A DNA stretch of 64,000 bases from Amycolatopsis saalfeldensis (GTDB taxonomy: Bacteria > Actinomycetota > Actinomycetes > Mycobacteriales > Pseudonocardiaceae). The DNA lies in NCBI RefSeq assembly GCF_900110575.1, contig NZ_FOEF01000001.1:248001-312000 (forward strand), read 5' to 3'. Below are positions 25,132 through 34,248 of the stretch, piece by piece (positions within the stretch are counted from its first letter, which is position 1; each line of letters opens with the position of its first letter). Both the position numbers and the translations under genes were made by a program. The notes below the pieces were generated by a model. That model did not search any database and was not told the origin of the DNA. It saw only the letters and a list, made by a program, of their open reading frames with translations.

Positions 25132-27231
25132 CTACTCGGGCTGGGCCAGCGTCCAGGTGACCGTGTCCGTGTACGCGTGACCACCGCGTACACCGGTCAC
25201 CTTCACCACGTTCGCCCCCGGGACGAGGGTGACCGGCCACGTGTAGATGTGATCCGCGGAAGGCTTCGGACTGCCCACGGCAACACCGTTGATCGTCAGC
25301 GAGACCGTGTCGACGCCGTTGCCGTACGCCTTCACCGTGGTCGCCGCCGCGGTCCGATCGGTCCAGCGCCTGCTGGTCAGGTAGACGAACGGCGTGGTCG
25401 TCCAGTTGGCCTTGTACCAGTAGAACGCGTCCTTGCGGACCTGCCGGTCGTAGGTCACCAGGCCCTTGTCGTTACGGCCGAGCGTGTCGCCCTCGGCGCG
25501 CCCGTCCGAGGCGAAGTCGAACATGTTCCAGACGAACGTGCCCCACAGGTACGGCCGCGTTTCGATCTGCTTCCACGAGTTTTCGTGGACCAGCGTCTCG
25601 TACTCCTCCGGGTGCGTCCGTGACGGGATGACCGGAGGCTTCACCGTGGAGTTCTCCACGTGCTGGTTGACGCTGCCGCCCGCGCCGTACTCGCTGATCG
25701 CGATCCGGCGGCCCGGGTCCGCCGCGTGCAGCTGGTCGGTCCACGGGCCGGGGCCGGGCGCGGACAGGTCGTACCAGCCGAAGTACTTGTTGTAAGCCGA
25801 AAGGTCGGCGTGGTCCGACACCGAGTCCTGGCCGCCGCGGTTGTTGGCGTAGGTGGACAGCCGCGTCGGGTCCTCGGCCTTCACCTGGGCGGCGAGCGCC
25901 TGCAGGAGGTCGTTCGTGACGGCGTCGCTCTTCGCCTGCTCGTTGCCGATGCCCCAGAACGCGATCGACGGGTGGTTGTAGTTCTGCCGGATCAGCTCGG
26001 ACATCTGCCGCGCGGCGTTCGCGCGGAACGCGTCGCTGTCGGTGACGCCGTTGACCAGCGGGATCTCCGCCCAGACCACGTAACCGCGCTGATCGGCGAG
26101 GTCGTAGACGTGCTGGGACTGCTGGTAGTGCGCGGTCCGCAGCGCGTTGACGCCCATCTCGTCCATCAGGTCGAAGTCCTGGTCGCGCTGCCGGTTCGCA
26201 ACGGCCCAGCCCTCGTCGAGGCGGTCCTGGTGCGCGTTGACGCCGTGCAGGGCCAGGTGCTGCCCGTTGAGGGAGAAGCCGGCATTAGGGTCCACAGTGG
26301 ACGTTCGAAGGCCCAGCGGCTGGCTGACGGAGTCGGTGACCCGGCCGGTGCGCGCGTCGACGACCTCGGCGGTCGCGCGGTACAGGTACGGATCCGCCTT
26401 GCCCTGCCAGCGGTGCGGCTTCGGGATCTCGACCCTTTGCGTGACGTCGGCGTCGGCCCCGGCGGCGACCTCCCGCGGAGGGGACAGGACCGTCGCGGCG
26501 ACCTTGCCGCTCGCGTCGGTGACCACCGTCCGCACGCGGACCTGCCGGGCGGCGGTCCCGCTGTTGCGCGCCTTGGTGGTGACGTCGATGGTCGCCGCCT
26601 CCGCCGTCACGGAACGCTGGGCGAGGTAGACGCCCGGGCCGCCGAAGTCGTCCATCCGGATGCCGAGCCGGTCGACGCCGACGAGGGAGACGTCGCGGTA
26701 GATGCCCCCGAAGAAGGTGTAATCCGCGCTCAGCGGGGCGACGTCGGGCTGGCTCGAGTTGTCGACGCGCACGGCGATGACGTTGTCGCGACCGGTCCGC
26801 AGGGCGCTCGTGGCGTCGAAGCGGAACGTCGCGTAGCCGCCGCGATGCCGGCCGAGGTGGACGCCGTTCACCCAGACGTCGGCCACGGTGTTGACGCCGT
26901 CGAACTGCAGCCAAAGCTGCTTGCCCGCCAGCGACGGCGGGGGCGTGAAGTGCTTCCGGTACCAGCCGGTCCCGCGGTAGTAGTCGCCGCCGCCGTCCTG
27001 GCCGTCGAGATTGTTCCAGGTGTGCGGCACGGCCACGCCCGTCCACGAGGCGTCCGGGAAGCCCGGGGCCTGCGCGCCCGGCACGTCCTCGCGGGCGAAC
27101 CGCCAGCCCGCGTCGAGGCCGACCTGCTCACGCGCCCCGGCGGGCGTGGCCGAAACCCCTGGGGCGAAAGCGAATCCGGAAACGCCGAGAACCGCGGCCA
27201 GTGCCACGGACAACCATCGTGAGCGGCGCAC
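25132..27231 (-). CDS. secreted GH2 beta-galactosidase-type glycoside hydrolase
   Basis: A 699-residue retaining glycosidase. The signal peptide (WLSVALAAVLGVSGFAFAPGVSA, cut near residue 28) is followed by a GH2 sugar-binding domain (GDYYRGTGWYRKHF, VWVNGVHLGRHRGGY). An immunoglobulin-like domain, the TIM barrel (about 310-590) and a C-terminal DUF4982-like domain follow. The acid/base is Glu431 in GIGNEQ and the nucleophile Glu514 in ISEYGAG. It probably releases beta-galactosyl or related residues from polysaccharides outside the cell. Beta-glucuronidase or beta-mannosidase activity cannot be excluded. It has its own promoter and no operon partner. Confidence 0.85.
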   Translation of the reverse strand: MRRSRWLSVALAAVLGVSGFAFAPGVSATPAGAREQVGLDAGWRFAREDVPGAQAPGFPDASWTGVAVPHTWNNLDGQDGGGDYYRGTGWYRKHFTPPPSLAGKQLWLQFDGVNTVADVWVNGVHLGRHRGGYATFRFDATSALRTGRDNVIAVRVDNSSQPDVAPLSADYTFFGGIYRDVSLVGVDRLGIRMDDFGGPGVYLAQRSVTAEAATIDVTTKARNSGTAARQVRVRTVVTDASGKVAATVLSPPREVAAGADADVTQRVEIPKPHRWQGKADPYLYRATAEVVDARTGRVTDSVSQPLGLRTSTVDPNAGFSLNGQHLALHGVNAHQDRLDEGWAVANRQRDQDFDLMDEMGVNALRTAHYQQSQHVYDLADQRGYVVWAEIPLVNGVTDSDAFRANAARQMSELIRQNYNHPSIAFWGIGNEQAKSDAVTNDLLQALAAQVKAEDPTRLSTYANNRGGQDSVSDHADLSAYNKYFGWYDLSAPGPGPWTDQLHAADPGRRIAISEYGAGGSVNQHVENSTVKPPVIPSRTHPEEYETLVHENSWKQIETRPYLWGTFVWNMFDFASDGRAEGDTLGRNDKGLVTYDRQVRKDAFYWYKANWTTTPFVYLTSRRWTDRTAAATTVKAYGNGVDTVSLTINGVAVGSPKPSADHIYTWPVTLVPGANVVKVTGVRGGHAYTDTVTWTLAQPE

Positions 27232-27245
27232 GACACCACCTCGAT

Positions 27246-27261
27246 ATTCATGGACGTGAAT
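27246..27261. promoter_or_regulatory. operator-like inverted repeat before the GH2 gene
   Basis: ATTCA and TGAAT flank 6 bases. The repeat lies about 20-35 bases downstream of the predicted transcript start, a position suited to a repressor. Confidence 0.35.
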
Positions 27262-27288
27262 GAAGTCCAGACGCCTGAACGGCTCCGC

Positions 27289-27318
27289 AATGTAGTCGGA
27301 TCGTCACAGCCGCGTCAA
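27289..27318 (-). promoter_or_regulatory. promoter of the GH2 gene
   Basis: On the minus strand TTGACG (27318-27313), an 18-base spacer and TACATT (27294-27289) form a good -35/-10 pair. The 27232-27651 gap otherwise holds no convincing gene. Confidence 0.55.
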
Positions 27319-27552
27319 CAATCCCTCCGCTACCCACGAAAATCCGGCCAAGTCATGGACCACACGGGCTAACAGGTCCGGGCCGCGACGCCGTCGCAGG
27401 AGTAGCCTCCTCGCGAACCGGCGGTGCGGGAGAGGGAACCGGGGGCCTGATGATCACCGGAAACGCGAGGCGGGCGGAGCGGGAGCGCTCCCGGTCGCCG
27501 GGCGAGGGCGTCCACACCGGGAAGCTGAGCGAGAACGCGATCCCCCGGCCTG

Positions 27553-27581
27553 CTGACATACGCCCACTTGGTCTATACCAT
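27553..27581 (+). promoter_or_regulatory. promoter of the MBL-fold gene with GntR/HutC-type operator
   Basis: CTGACA (27553-27558), a 17-base spacer and TACCAT (27576-27581) form the promoter. TGGTCTATACCA (27569-27580) overlaps the -10 and differs by one base from the DasR-type core TGGTCTAGACCA. Confidence 0.45.
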
Positions 27582-27651
27582 TCGAAGGCCAGTGATCCAC
27601 TACCATGCGGTGGTCCGGTATCACGGCGGCACGGCCCACGAGGGGGATTCC

Positions 27652-28587
27652 ATGCCCGCCATCAGGCGCAACATCGTCCCGCTCAGGTATTCCGACCCGA
27701 GCGTGGTCGCCTATGTCCGCAGCCCGAGCGATTGGCTGGTGTCCAACTGCGGCTGGATCCGGGGCCGTGACGGCGTCCTGCTCGTGGACACCTGCGGCAC
27801 CGAGCGCGACACGCTCGACCTGGTCAAGGACGTGCGGAAGTACTCCACGGTCGAGATGCCGCTGACGCTCGTGATCACCCACGCGCACGGCACGCACCAC
27901 AACGGCGCCGGTGTCGCGCTGCGCAACGGCGGCCGGATCCTGGCCGCGCCGGCCGCGGTGCCGATCGTGCGGGCCGGGCCGCAGCGGAACGAGGAAGCGT
28001 TCAGCTGCAGCCACTGGGGCACGCTCGAGGCCCCGGCGCCCGAATCGGTGTACGCGGTGACGGCGCCCGCGGAGATCAACCTCGGCGGCGTGGTCGTGGA
28101 GATCGTGCCCTTCCCCGGCGTCGCCCACACCGACGGCGACCTGGTCCTGTTCGAGCCCCGGACCGGCACCCTGTTCACCGGCGACCTGCTGTCCGTCGGC
28201 GCGACGCCGATGGCGGTGCACGGCTCGGTGCCGGGCTGGCTCGACGCGCTGGAGTGGATGGACAAGATGTTCCCCGGCGTCCGCACGTTCGTGCCGGGCC
28301 ACGGCGGGCTCAGCCACCCGGGCAGCTTCCCGGTCGCGGTGCTGCGCACCTACCTGCACTGGCTGCTCGACGCCACGGCCGCGGAGGGCACCCCGGACTT
28401 CCCGGCGCTCGCCGCCATCGCCCGCCGCCGCTGGCCGCACTGGAACAACCCGGAACGCCACGTCGGCAACCTCATGCGCGCCCACGCCGACCAGCACGGC
28501 GGCCACCTCCAGGAAGACAAAGCGATCAGCGCCATCCTGGACGCCGCAGGCGGCAAGATCGACCTCGACGCCCGGCTGGGCCTTTAG
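27652..28587 (+). CDS. MBL-fold metallo-hydrolase with altered metal motif
   Basis: A 311-residue metallo-beta-lactamase-fold protein. The usual HxHxDH reads HAHGTHH near residue 82, so the metal-2 Asp is replaced by Thr. Other ligands are present: the His in GVAHTDGD, the Asp in FTGDLL and the His in PGHGG. The C-terminal part is helical, with LHWLLDATAAEGTPDF and HVGNLMRAHADQHGGHLQE. ATG at 27652 is chosen because GAGGGGG lies 7 bases upstream and the family homology begins there; the frame is open further upstream. Substrate unknown. The dre-like site in its promoter hints at aminosugar or GntR-type control. Confidence 0.72.
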   Translation: MPAIRRNIVPLRYSDPSVVAYVRSPSDWLVSNCGWIRGRDGVLLVDTCGTERDTLDLVKDVRKYSTVEMPLTLVITHAHGTHHNGAGVALRNGGRILAAPAAVPIVRAGPQRNEEAFSCSHWGTLEAPAPESVYAVTAPAEINLGGVVVEIVPFPGVAHTDGDLVLFEPRTGTLFTGDLLSVGATPMAVHGSVPGWLDALEWMDKMFPGVRTFVPGHGGLSHPGSFPVAVLRTYLHWLLDATAAEGTPDFPALAAIARRRWPHWNNPERHVGNLMRAHADQHGGHLQEDKAISAILDAAGGKIDLDARLGL

Positions 28588-28685
28588 CGGCTGTTCCGGT
28601 CTCACCCCGTGGGTACCTCGCGTTGGCGAACGGTGCCGCCGACGCTTCCCGGCGATCAGCTGCCACCAGCCGAAAGCGGTTTGCC

Positions 28686-28835
28686 ATGCGGAAAACGTGC
28701 CCGGTGTGCCTGGGCTCAGGCCTGGACCGCGACCAGAAGGCGTGCAGCCGCTGCGGCGGACTCGGCGACGTTTACGAGTTCCACAGGCCGCTCGACATCA
28801 CGGCCTTCTCGTCGGGAGAAGGGCCCGCGCCGTAG
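28686..28835 (+). CDS. zinc-ribbon miniprotein
   Basis: A 49-residue protein with a CxxCxGxG pair: CPVCLGSG at residues 5-12 and CSRCGGLG near 21-28. This is one zinc site of the DnaJ-type zinc-finger kind. The remainder (VYEFHRPLDITAF) is short and acidic. GC3 is high, supporting coding. No strong ribosome-binding site is seen. Function unknown; such miniproteins may act in RNA or protein binding. Confidence 0.5.
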   Translation: MRKTCPVCLGSGLDRDQKACSRCGGLGDVYEFHRPLDITAFSSGEGPAP

Positions 28836-28921
28836 CTGGAGCAAAAGATCCAGTCGGCGTCGTCGATGCGCTCCTTCGAGATCTGCGCGGCGAGTTCATT
28901 GATGTCCTGGTTGGCCGGCAA
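28772..28921 (-). other. possible 49-codon reading frame opposite the zinc-ribbon gene
   Basis: A minus-strand frame from TTG at 28921 to TAA at 28772 has high GC3 and reads like protein (INELAAQISKERIDDADWIF). It overlaps the end of the zinc-ribbon gene in convergent orientation. No ribosome-binding site is evident. It may be a remnant or chance frame. Confidence 0.2.
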
Positions 28922-28963
28922 CGATCAAGTCACGGAAACGGCCGGACCGGGCGCAAAGAGAAA

Positions 28964-28995
28964 GGGCCCGTCACCGCCGGTGCGGTGACGGGCCC
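28964..28995 (-). terminator. rho-independent terminator of lsr2
   Basis: A perfect 14-bp stem, GGGCCCGTCACCGC with GCGGTGACGGGCCC, closes a 4-base loop. On the minus strand it is followed by TTTCTCTTT. It lies 13 bases after the Lsr2 stop. Confidence 0.85.
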
Positions 28996-29007
28996 TCCCC
29001 GTGCGGT

Positions 29008-29418
29008 TCAGGCGTTCGCCTTCTTGCGCGGCGCACGCTTGCGGGCGGGCTTCGCCGGGGCCTCCTCGACGATCTCCTCGCGCTCCTCGTAGGCCTTGAC
29101 GATCTCGGCCGGCAGCCTGCCGCGGTCGGAGACCGCGAAGCCGTTGGCCTCGGCCCACTCGCGCATGAGCCGGTTGCGCTCGCGGTCGGCCGTGGACGAC
29201 GTCGGACGCGGGGCCTGGCCCGCGGCGATCCGGACCTTGCGGCCGCCGGTGCGGCGGGAGGCGGCCACGTAACGGGCCAGCTCGTCACGAAGCGCGGCGG
29301 CGTTGTCCTCCGACAAGTCGATCTCGTAACTAACACCGTCGAGACTGAACGGGACGGTCTGCTCGGCGATGCTGCCGTCGATGTCGTCGACCATCTCGAC
29401 GTGAACCTTCTGCGCCAT
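29008..29418 (-). CDS. lsr2: Lsr2-family nucleoid-associated protein
   Basis: A 136-residue xenogeneic silencer that binds the minor groove of AT-rich DNA and bridges it. The N-terminal dimerisation domain is AQKVHVEMVDDIDGSIAEQTVPFSLDG and YEIDLSEDNAAALRDELARYV. The DNA-binding domain has REWAEANGFAVSDRGRLPAEIVKAY with the RGR hook near residue 107. A Lys/Arg/Ala-rich tail (KPARKRAPRKK) extends beyond the mycobacterial protein. The start MAQKV fits the family; an upstream in-frame ATG at 29436 is unlikely. It is monocistronic with a strong terminator. Confidence 0.93.
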   Translation of the reverse strand: MAQKVHVEMVDDIDGSIAEQTVPFSLDGVSYEIDLSEDNAAALRDELARYVAASRRTGGRKVRIAAGQAPRPTSSTADRERNRLMREWAEANGFAVSDRGRLPAEIVKAYEEREEIVEEAPAKPARKRAPRKKANA

Positions 29419-29475
29419 GGTTCGTCGTTCCTTCACCTTCTACAGGATGTGCCTGGGCGAACCCTATCGTGTCGA

Positions 29476-30051
29476 CTAATGTCGCGCTCTGTCACACGCC
29501 CAGTCCTGTCTGGACAGCGCGTACTCGACATCCCCGTGTTCGGCGCCCTCGAGGTATTCCGGCCACTCGAGGAAGAAGGTGCGCACGAGCGTGAGCCCGG
29601 CCTTCTCCAGCACTCGCCGGGACCGCGTGTTGACGGTCATCGTGGTGGCGACGACCCGCGCCACACCGGGATCGGCGAAAACCCGGTCGACGAGCAGGCG
29701 CAGTCCTTCGGTCGCGAAACCGCGTCCCCAGACCGCCGGCCGGAGCCGATAGCCCACCTCGGTGCCGCCGTCCAGCCCGGCGCTCACGGCGGGGCGCGCG
29801 GAGAACCAGCCCAGGAATCGGCCCGTGGCGATTTCCTGCGCGGCGAAACAACCTTGCCCGGGGGGAAGTTCGCGGTATTCCGCCAGGAACGCCGGAAGCG
29901 TCGAGTTCTCGACGACCGCGCGCGGCACCGGCCGCCCGTCGTCGATGAACCGCATCACCTCCGGGTCGCCGTACAGGGCGGCAAGATCGGCCACATCGTC
30001 CGGCGTGAACGGGCGCAGCCGGAGCCGTGGCGTTTCGGTCCGGCTCGTCAT
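29476..30051 (-). CDS. GNAT N-acetyltransferase (RimJ/RimL type)
   Basis: A 191-residue single GNAT domain. It opens with ETPRLRLRPFTPDDVADLAALYGDPEVMRFI, the usual RimJ/RimL-like N-terminus. GGTEVGYRLRPAVWGRGFATEGLRLLVD holds the acetyl-CoA loop RxxGxGxA equivalent, and NTRSRRVLEKAGL is motif B. It should acetylate an N-terminal amine of a protein or a small molecule. Substrate cannot be read from sequence. Confidence 0.82.
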   Translation of the reverse strand: MTSRTETPRLRLRPFTPDDVADLAALYGDPEVMRFIDDGRPVPRAVVENSTLPAFLAEYRELPPGQGCFAAQEIATGRFLGWFSARPAVSAGLDGGTEVGYRLRPAVWGRGFATEGLRLLVDRVFADPGVARVVATTMTVNTRSRRVLEKAGLTLVRTFFLEWPEYLEGAEHGDVEYALSRQDWACDRARH

Positions 30052-30120
30052 CCTCGGATTGCTACCAGCGCCCGGCGCCGTTCACCAACGCCTTTTCCGC
30101 GAGGCGTCGTCCCCACGACG

Positions 30121-30161
30121 GCCGAAGGCCACCGGGCAAGAATCGCCCGATGGCCTTCGGC
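30121..30161 (-). terminator. long hairpin downstream of the phosphoesterase gene
   Basis: GCCGAAGGCCA (30121-30131) pairs with TGGCCTTCGGC (30151-30161), and inner CGGGC/GCCCG extends the stem to about 17 bp with one mismatch. It is 17 bases past the stop of the minus-strand phosphoesterase. No T-run follows. Confidence 0.6.
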
Positions 30162-30177
30162 TGGAACAGTTACCGCG

Positions 30178-31818
30178 TCAGTGGTGACCGCCCGGGGCGG
30201 CCGCCCCCGTCTTCGGGTCCAGCGGGAGCTTGCCCGCCTGTGGCCACCAGAAGTTGAACATGTTCCACAGCCCGCCGGCCCGGCTGTCGAACGAGGAGTC
30301 GCCCACGCGGCCGGCGAACCAGTTGTCCTCGATGAACTGCAGCACCGAGGTCTGGTCGGTCCGGGTGTGGTCGACGTAGTTCACCTTGCTGTACGGCGAG
30401 ACGACCATCAGTGGCAGGCGCGGGCCGTAACCGCAGCGGTCCGCGTACTTGCCCTGTGTGGTCGGCTTGCCGGTGCACACCGCCTGGTCCTGCGACGCGT
30501 CCTGCGAGCCGTTGACGATCGGCGAGCTGACGTGGTCGTACCAGCCGTCCGAGTCGTCGTAGGCCAGCACGACGGCGGTGGAGCGCCAGTCCGGCGACTT
30601 CTGGATCTGGTTGATCTCGTTGACGACGAACTGCTGCTCGTCCAGCGGGTCGGAGTACCCCGCGTGGCCGTCCTGGTACTCGGGCGCCTTGAGGAAGCTC
30701 ACCGCGGGCATCGAGCCGGCCTTCAGCGAGTCGTTGAAGTCGCTGACGTCGTACTGGTGGTTCGCGCGGTCGGTCTGGCCGATCGCCTGCACCGAGGACG
30801 GCGCCAGGTGGTGCGGGTTCGCCGTCGACGCGTAGTACTGGAACGGCTCGTGGTGCGGGCTGTAGTCCACGGAGGACTGGGCGCCCACGTTCGCGTGCTT
30901 CGCGCCGCAGACCGCGTACCCGTTCGCGGTGCCGGTCGGCTTGAAGCCGCCCTGGAACCAGCCCCACGTGACGTGCCGCGAGTTGAGCAGGTCACCGACG
31001 TTGCGGCCCTGCATCGCGCCGAGGTTGTCGGTGGCGGTGTGGTTCTTGTCGGAGCAGTCGTCCCACGCCGGGTCCGGGTCGTTGATGACCGTGCCGACGC
31101 CCTTGGCGTCCGGCGACTGGGTGACGTAGGCGTCCGTGGTCGGCTCGTGGCTGACCGGGTCGACCGCCTGCATCCCGTGCGTCTGGCCCGAGATCAGGTT
31201 GATCGCGCCCGGGGTGGACGGTCCGAACCCGGTGTTGAACGAGTTGTCGCTCAGCGCGTAGTTCTGCGCGTAGTTCCACATGCCGGTGACGGTGTTGCCG
31301 TCGTAGTAGTCCATCACCAGGCCGGGCTCGCCGAACAGCACGGGCTGGCCGGTGCACTTGTCCGTCTCGGTCTTCTCGACGAACTTGTTCATCTTGCCGC
31401 CGTTGAAGGCCGCCTGCTCCGCGCCGTAACCGTGGTTCTGGTCGCAGGTCAGCGCCTGGTCCGGGCTGAGCCGCTTGGGGTTGTAGGCGTTCGGGTTGTC
31501 CGTCAGGAGCTGCTTGGACAGGCCGTTGACCTTGGGGGTGTTGCGCGCGGCCTGGAACGGGGTGCCGTTCTCGTTGGTCGCCTTGGGATAGGTGCCGAAG
31601 TAGTGGTCGAACGAGATGTTCTCGCCGAAGATCACCACGACGTGCTTGATCGGGGTGAGCGTCGGCAGCCACGACGCGGGCTGGGCGTGCAGCGGCTGGG
31701 CGTCCGCCGACGTCGCCGCGGAGCCGGTGACGATCACCAGCGCGGCCGCCGAAGCGAGCGCGCCGGCGCCGAGCAGCCGCCGTGACCGGCGGCGCCGTCT
31801 GCCGATTCCTGTGTCCAC
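30178..31818 (-). CDS. secreted phosphoesterase / alkaline phosphatase superfamily (acid phosphatase or phospholipase C type)
   Basis: A 546-residue exported protein of the phosphoesterase family (PF04185 type). A run of Arg (GRRRRRSRRLLGAG) precedes a hydrophobic signal ending near residue 40, Tat-like or Sec. Catalytic landmarks are IKHVVVIFGENISFDHYFGTYP (near 57), NSFNTGFGPSTPGAINLISG, VLAYDDSDGWYDHVSSP and YGPRLPLMVVSPYSKVNYVDHTRTDQTSVLQFIEDNW. It probably cleaves phosphate esters or phospholipids outside the cell. Gene is single. Confidence 0.82.
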   Translation of the reverse strand: MDTGIGRRRRRSRRLLGAGALASAAALVIVTGSAATSADAQPLHAQPASWLPTLTPIKHVVVIFGENISFDHYFGTYPKATNENGTPFQAARNTPKVNGLSKQLLTDNPNAYNPKRLSPDQALTCDQNHGYGAEQAAFNGGKMNKFVEKTETDKCTGQPVLFGEPGLVMDYYDGNTVTGMWNYAQNYALSDNSFNTGFGPSTPGAINLISGQTHGMQAVDPVSHEPTTDAYVTQSPDAKGVGTVINDPDPAWDDCSDKNHTATDNLGAMQGRNVGDLLNSRHVTWGWFQGGFKPTGTANGYAVCGAKHANVGAQSSVDYSPHHEPFQYYASTANPHHLAPSSVQAIGQTDRANHQYDVSDFNDSLKAGSMPAVSFLKAPEYQDGHAGYSDPLDEQQFVVNEINQIQKSPDWRSTAVVLAYDDSDGWYDHVSSPIVNGSQDASQDQAVCTGKPTTQGKYADRCGYGPRLPLMVVSPYSKVNYVDHTRTDQTSVLQFIEDNWFAGRVGDSSFDSRAGGLWNMFNFWWPQAGKLPLDPKTGAAAPGGHH

Positions 31819-31870
31819 TGGGGAATCCTCCTGATTTCGGTGACCTCGTGGTGGGAACTGCCGGGCCGGC

Positions 31871-33085
31871 TCAGGCGAGCAACGCCCGGCCGAAGTGGTC
31901 GTCGGGACCGGTGACCCCGGGCAACGCGAAGAAGTAGCCGCCGCCGAAGGGGGAGATGTAGTCGACCAGCGGCTCGTCGGCGAGCCGCTTCTGGACCGCC
32001 TCGAACTGCCGCTCGAGGTCCTGCTGGTAGCAGAGGAAAACCAGGCCCATGTCCAGGTTGCCGTTGGCGTCCACGCCGCGGTCGTAGTTGACCGCGCGGC
32101 GCAGGATCCGGCTGTTGTCGGTCTCCGCCGTGCGTGGGTTCGCCTTGCGGATGTGGCTGGTCAGCGGGATCACCGTGCCCACCGGGTCGTCGGCGTAGCG
32201 CGGCACGTCCTGCTCGTTCGCGCCGTCGAGCGGGGCGCCGGTGTCACGCCGCCGGCCGAACATGTTCTCCTGCTCGGTGAGCGAGACGCGGTCCCAGAAC
32301 TCCACGAGCATCCGGATCAGCCGCACCACCTGGTAGCTGCCGCCGGCGGTCCACGCGGGCTCGCCGCCCCCGGACACCCACACCAGGCGGTCCAGTTCGG
32401 ACTCGGCCGGGTTGGCGATGCCGTCCTTGAACCCCATCAGGTTGCGCGGGGTGCCGGACGGGCGCGGCTGCGAGCTGAACCCGTTGATCTTCCAGCGCAG
32501 CTGCATGCCGCCACGGGTCGCGCGGGTGATGTCGCGCAACGCGTGCAGCACGGTGTCGGCCGAATCGGCGGACAGGGTGAGCGAAAGGTCGCCGTGGCAC
32601 TGCGCCGCGTCGAGCGCGTCGTTCGGGAACATCGTCATCGGCTTGAGCCTCGCCGGCTTGCGGCCGGCCAGCCCGTACCGGTCGTCGAACAGCGACGAGC
32701 CGGCGCCGAGCACCACGCCGAGGCTGCCCGGCGGCACCACCGGGCCGAGCACGCCGGAGTCGGCCGGCGGCGCGGTGATGCCGAGCGCGGCCGGCGCCCC
32801 GCCCGTGGTCAGGAACCGCGAGCGGTCGGTGATCTCCCGGAACAGCTCGGCCAGCTCCGCGCGGTTCTCCGCGATCACGTCGAACGAGGCGACCACGCTC
32901 TGCGCGGGCGGCTGTCGCAGGATCGCGGCCTGGCGCGCACCGTGGAACGGGACCGCTCCGCTGTCCTGACTACTGGCCGCTGTTGCTGCCGAAGCGCCGA
33001 CTCCGACCCCGGCGGCCGCCGTCAGCCCGGCCCCGACCACGGTGCGGCGCAGGAAACTGCGGCGGGAGGATTCGGGGGTGCTCAA
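31871..33085 (-). CDS. efeB: EfeB: Tat-exported deferrochelatase/DyP-type heme peroxidase
   Basis: A 404-residue DyP-type peroxidase. It has the Tat motif SRRSFLRR at residues 7-14. The distal GFKDG motif carries Asp221, and the proximal heme ligand is His311 in [11 protein letters not shown]. Residue 1-45 is signal and linker. In EfeUOB systems EfeB oxidises Fe(II) or takes iron from heme in the cell wall space. ATG overlaps the EfeO stop by 4 bases, so the pair is co-translated. No IdeR/DmdR box was found upstream of the pair. Confidence 0.9.
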   Translation of the reverse strand: MSTPESSRRSFLRRTVVGAGLTAAAGVGVGASAATAASSQDSGAVPFHGARQAAILRQPPAQSVVASFDVIAENRAELAELFREITDRSRFLTTGGAPAALGITAPPADSGVLGPVVPPGSLGVVLGAGSSLFDDRYGLAGRKPARLKPMTMFPNDALDAAQCHGDLSLTLSADSADTVLHALRDITRATRGGMQLRWKINGFSSQPRPSGTPRNLMGFKDGIANPAESELDRLVWVSGGGEPAWTAGGSYQVVRLIRMLVEFWDRVSLTEQENMFGRRRDTGAPLDGANEQDVPRYADDPVGTVIPLTSHIRKANPRTAETDNSRILRRAVNYDRGVDANGNLDMGLVFLCYQQDLERQFEAVQKRLADEPLVDYISPFGGGYFFALPGVTGPDDHFGRALLA

Positions 33086-34248
33086 GAAACCCTCCTGGGC
33101 TCGGCGATGGCCGCGATCGGGGCCAGCTGCTCGGTCAGCTCGGCGACGTCGCCGTTGATCTTCTGGCGCTGCGGCGTGCTCAGCTGCCCGACGGGCGTCC
33201 AGCTGCCATCCGCCCGGCGGGCTCCGTCCAGCGCGGTCTCGGTGCGCTTCATCCAGCCGTCCACTGTGGACAGCTGCGGGAAGCGCGGGGCGAGCACCGG
33301 GCGCAGCACGTCGAGCACGGTCTGGACGCCGTCGAGGTTGGCGCGCGCCGTGGCGAGGTTCGTGCCGCTGCCGTAGTCGGTGCGGCCGGTGAGTTCGAAC
33401 TGCAGCGCGTTCTCCACGATCTCGTGGGCGCGCAGGCCGAGGTCGTTGCCGTCCACCTGGCTCTGGGCGAACGAGTCCTGCAGGGCGTGCGCGTCACTGT
33501 CCAGCCGGTCCACGACGGCGCCGAGCGCGCCGAGGTCTTCGCCGTGCCACAGCCCGTATTCGAGCCGGTGGAAGCCGGTGAAACCCGGGTCGGCCACGCC
33601 GCCGGGCAGGCCGGCGGTGGTGCCGTTGAGCGCGCCGTCGGAGGCGCCGAACGCGTCGTACGCGGCGCCGAGGCGCTCGTAGGTCAGGTGCGCGGTCAGC
33701 CACGCGGCCTGGGCGCCGGCGCGATCCCCGCGGTGCACCGCGTCCTTGACCGGGCCGAGGTCGCCGACCAGCCGGACCAGCCCCTGCGTCACGTGCGCCT
33801 GGTACGCCTTGAGCGGCTGGAGCAGATCGTCGTTCGTCACCGGCGCGACCCCCGGGCCGCGCTCGGCGCCGCCACTGACCGTGCTCACCGGGCCCACGAT
33901 CGCCGACGAGTCCTCCGGCAGGCACCGGAACGCGTACTTTCCGTTACCGAGGGTCACCGGGAGCGGCCTGGTGGTCCCGGCGCCGAGCCCGTCCACCTCG
34001 CCGTAGACGACGCCGGTGCCCGGGTCGATCAGGTCGACCTCCGAGGTCACCGAGCCGGTGTTGTGGAGGGTGAAGGTCTGGGCTCCCGCCTTGGGATCGG
34101 TCCAGCCCTGACCGCAGGCGGAGCGGGAAATGGAGATCTCCGGGTCCTGGGCCGACGCACCGTCGGGCCAGACCGCGATGGCGATCCCCGCGACCACCAC
34201 CAGACCGACGGCCCCCACCACCCAGCGGGCACGCACAGACCCCGGCAC
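33082..34248 (-). CDS. efeO: EfeO: exported iron-binding protein (cupredoxin + M75/imelysin-like)
   Basis: A 388-residue protein with an N-terminal membrane anchor ([18 protein letters not shown]). A cupredoxin-like domain (about 30-130; ACGQGW and AFRCLPED) and an imelysin-like M75 domain (about 145-385) follow, with [10 protein letters not shown] giving the HxxE metal motif. It should bind ferrous iron and hand it to a permease. The GTG at 34248 is chosen because AGGAG lies 7 bases upstream and the signal starts there; an upstream frame to 34362 lacks support. No efeU permease precedes it, which is unusual. Confidence 0.85.
   Translation of the reverse strand: MPGSVRARWVVGAVGLVVVAGIAIAVWPDGASAQDPEISISRSACGQGWTDPKAGAQTFTLHNTGSVTSEVDLIDPGTGVVYGEVDGLGAGTTRPLPVTLGNGKYAFRCLPEDSSAIVGPVSTVSGGAERGPGVAPVTNDDLLQPLKAYQAHVTQGLVRLVGDLGPVKDAVHRGDRAGAQAAWLTAHLTYERLGAAYDAFGASDGALNGTTAGLPGGVADPGFTGFHRLEYGLWHGEDLGALGAVVDRLDSDAHALQDSFAQSQVDGNDLGLRAHEIVENALQFELTGRTDYGSGTNLATARANLDGVQTVLDVLRPVLAPRFPQLSTVDGWMKRTETALDGARRADGSWTPVGQLSTPQRQKINGDVAELTEQLAPIAAIAEPRRVS

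Noticed and set aside
29401..31785. Long plus-strand frame antisense to the phosphoesterase gene
   Set aside because: It is Val/Arg-rich with no domain and lies opposite a well-supported gene.
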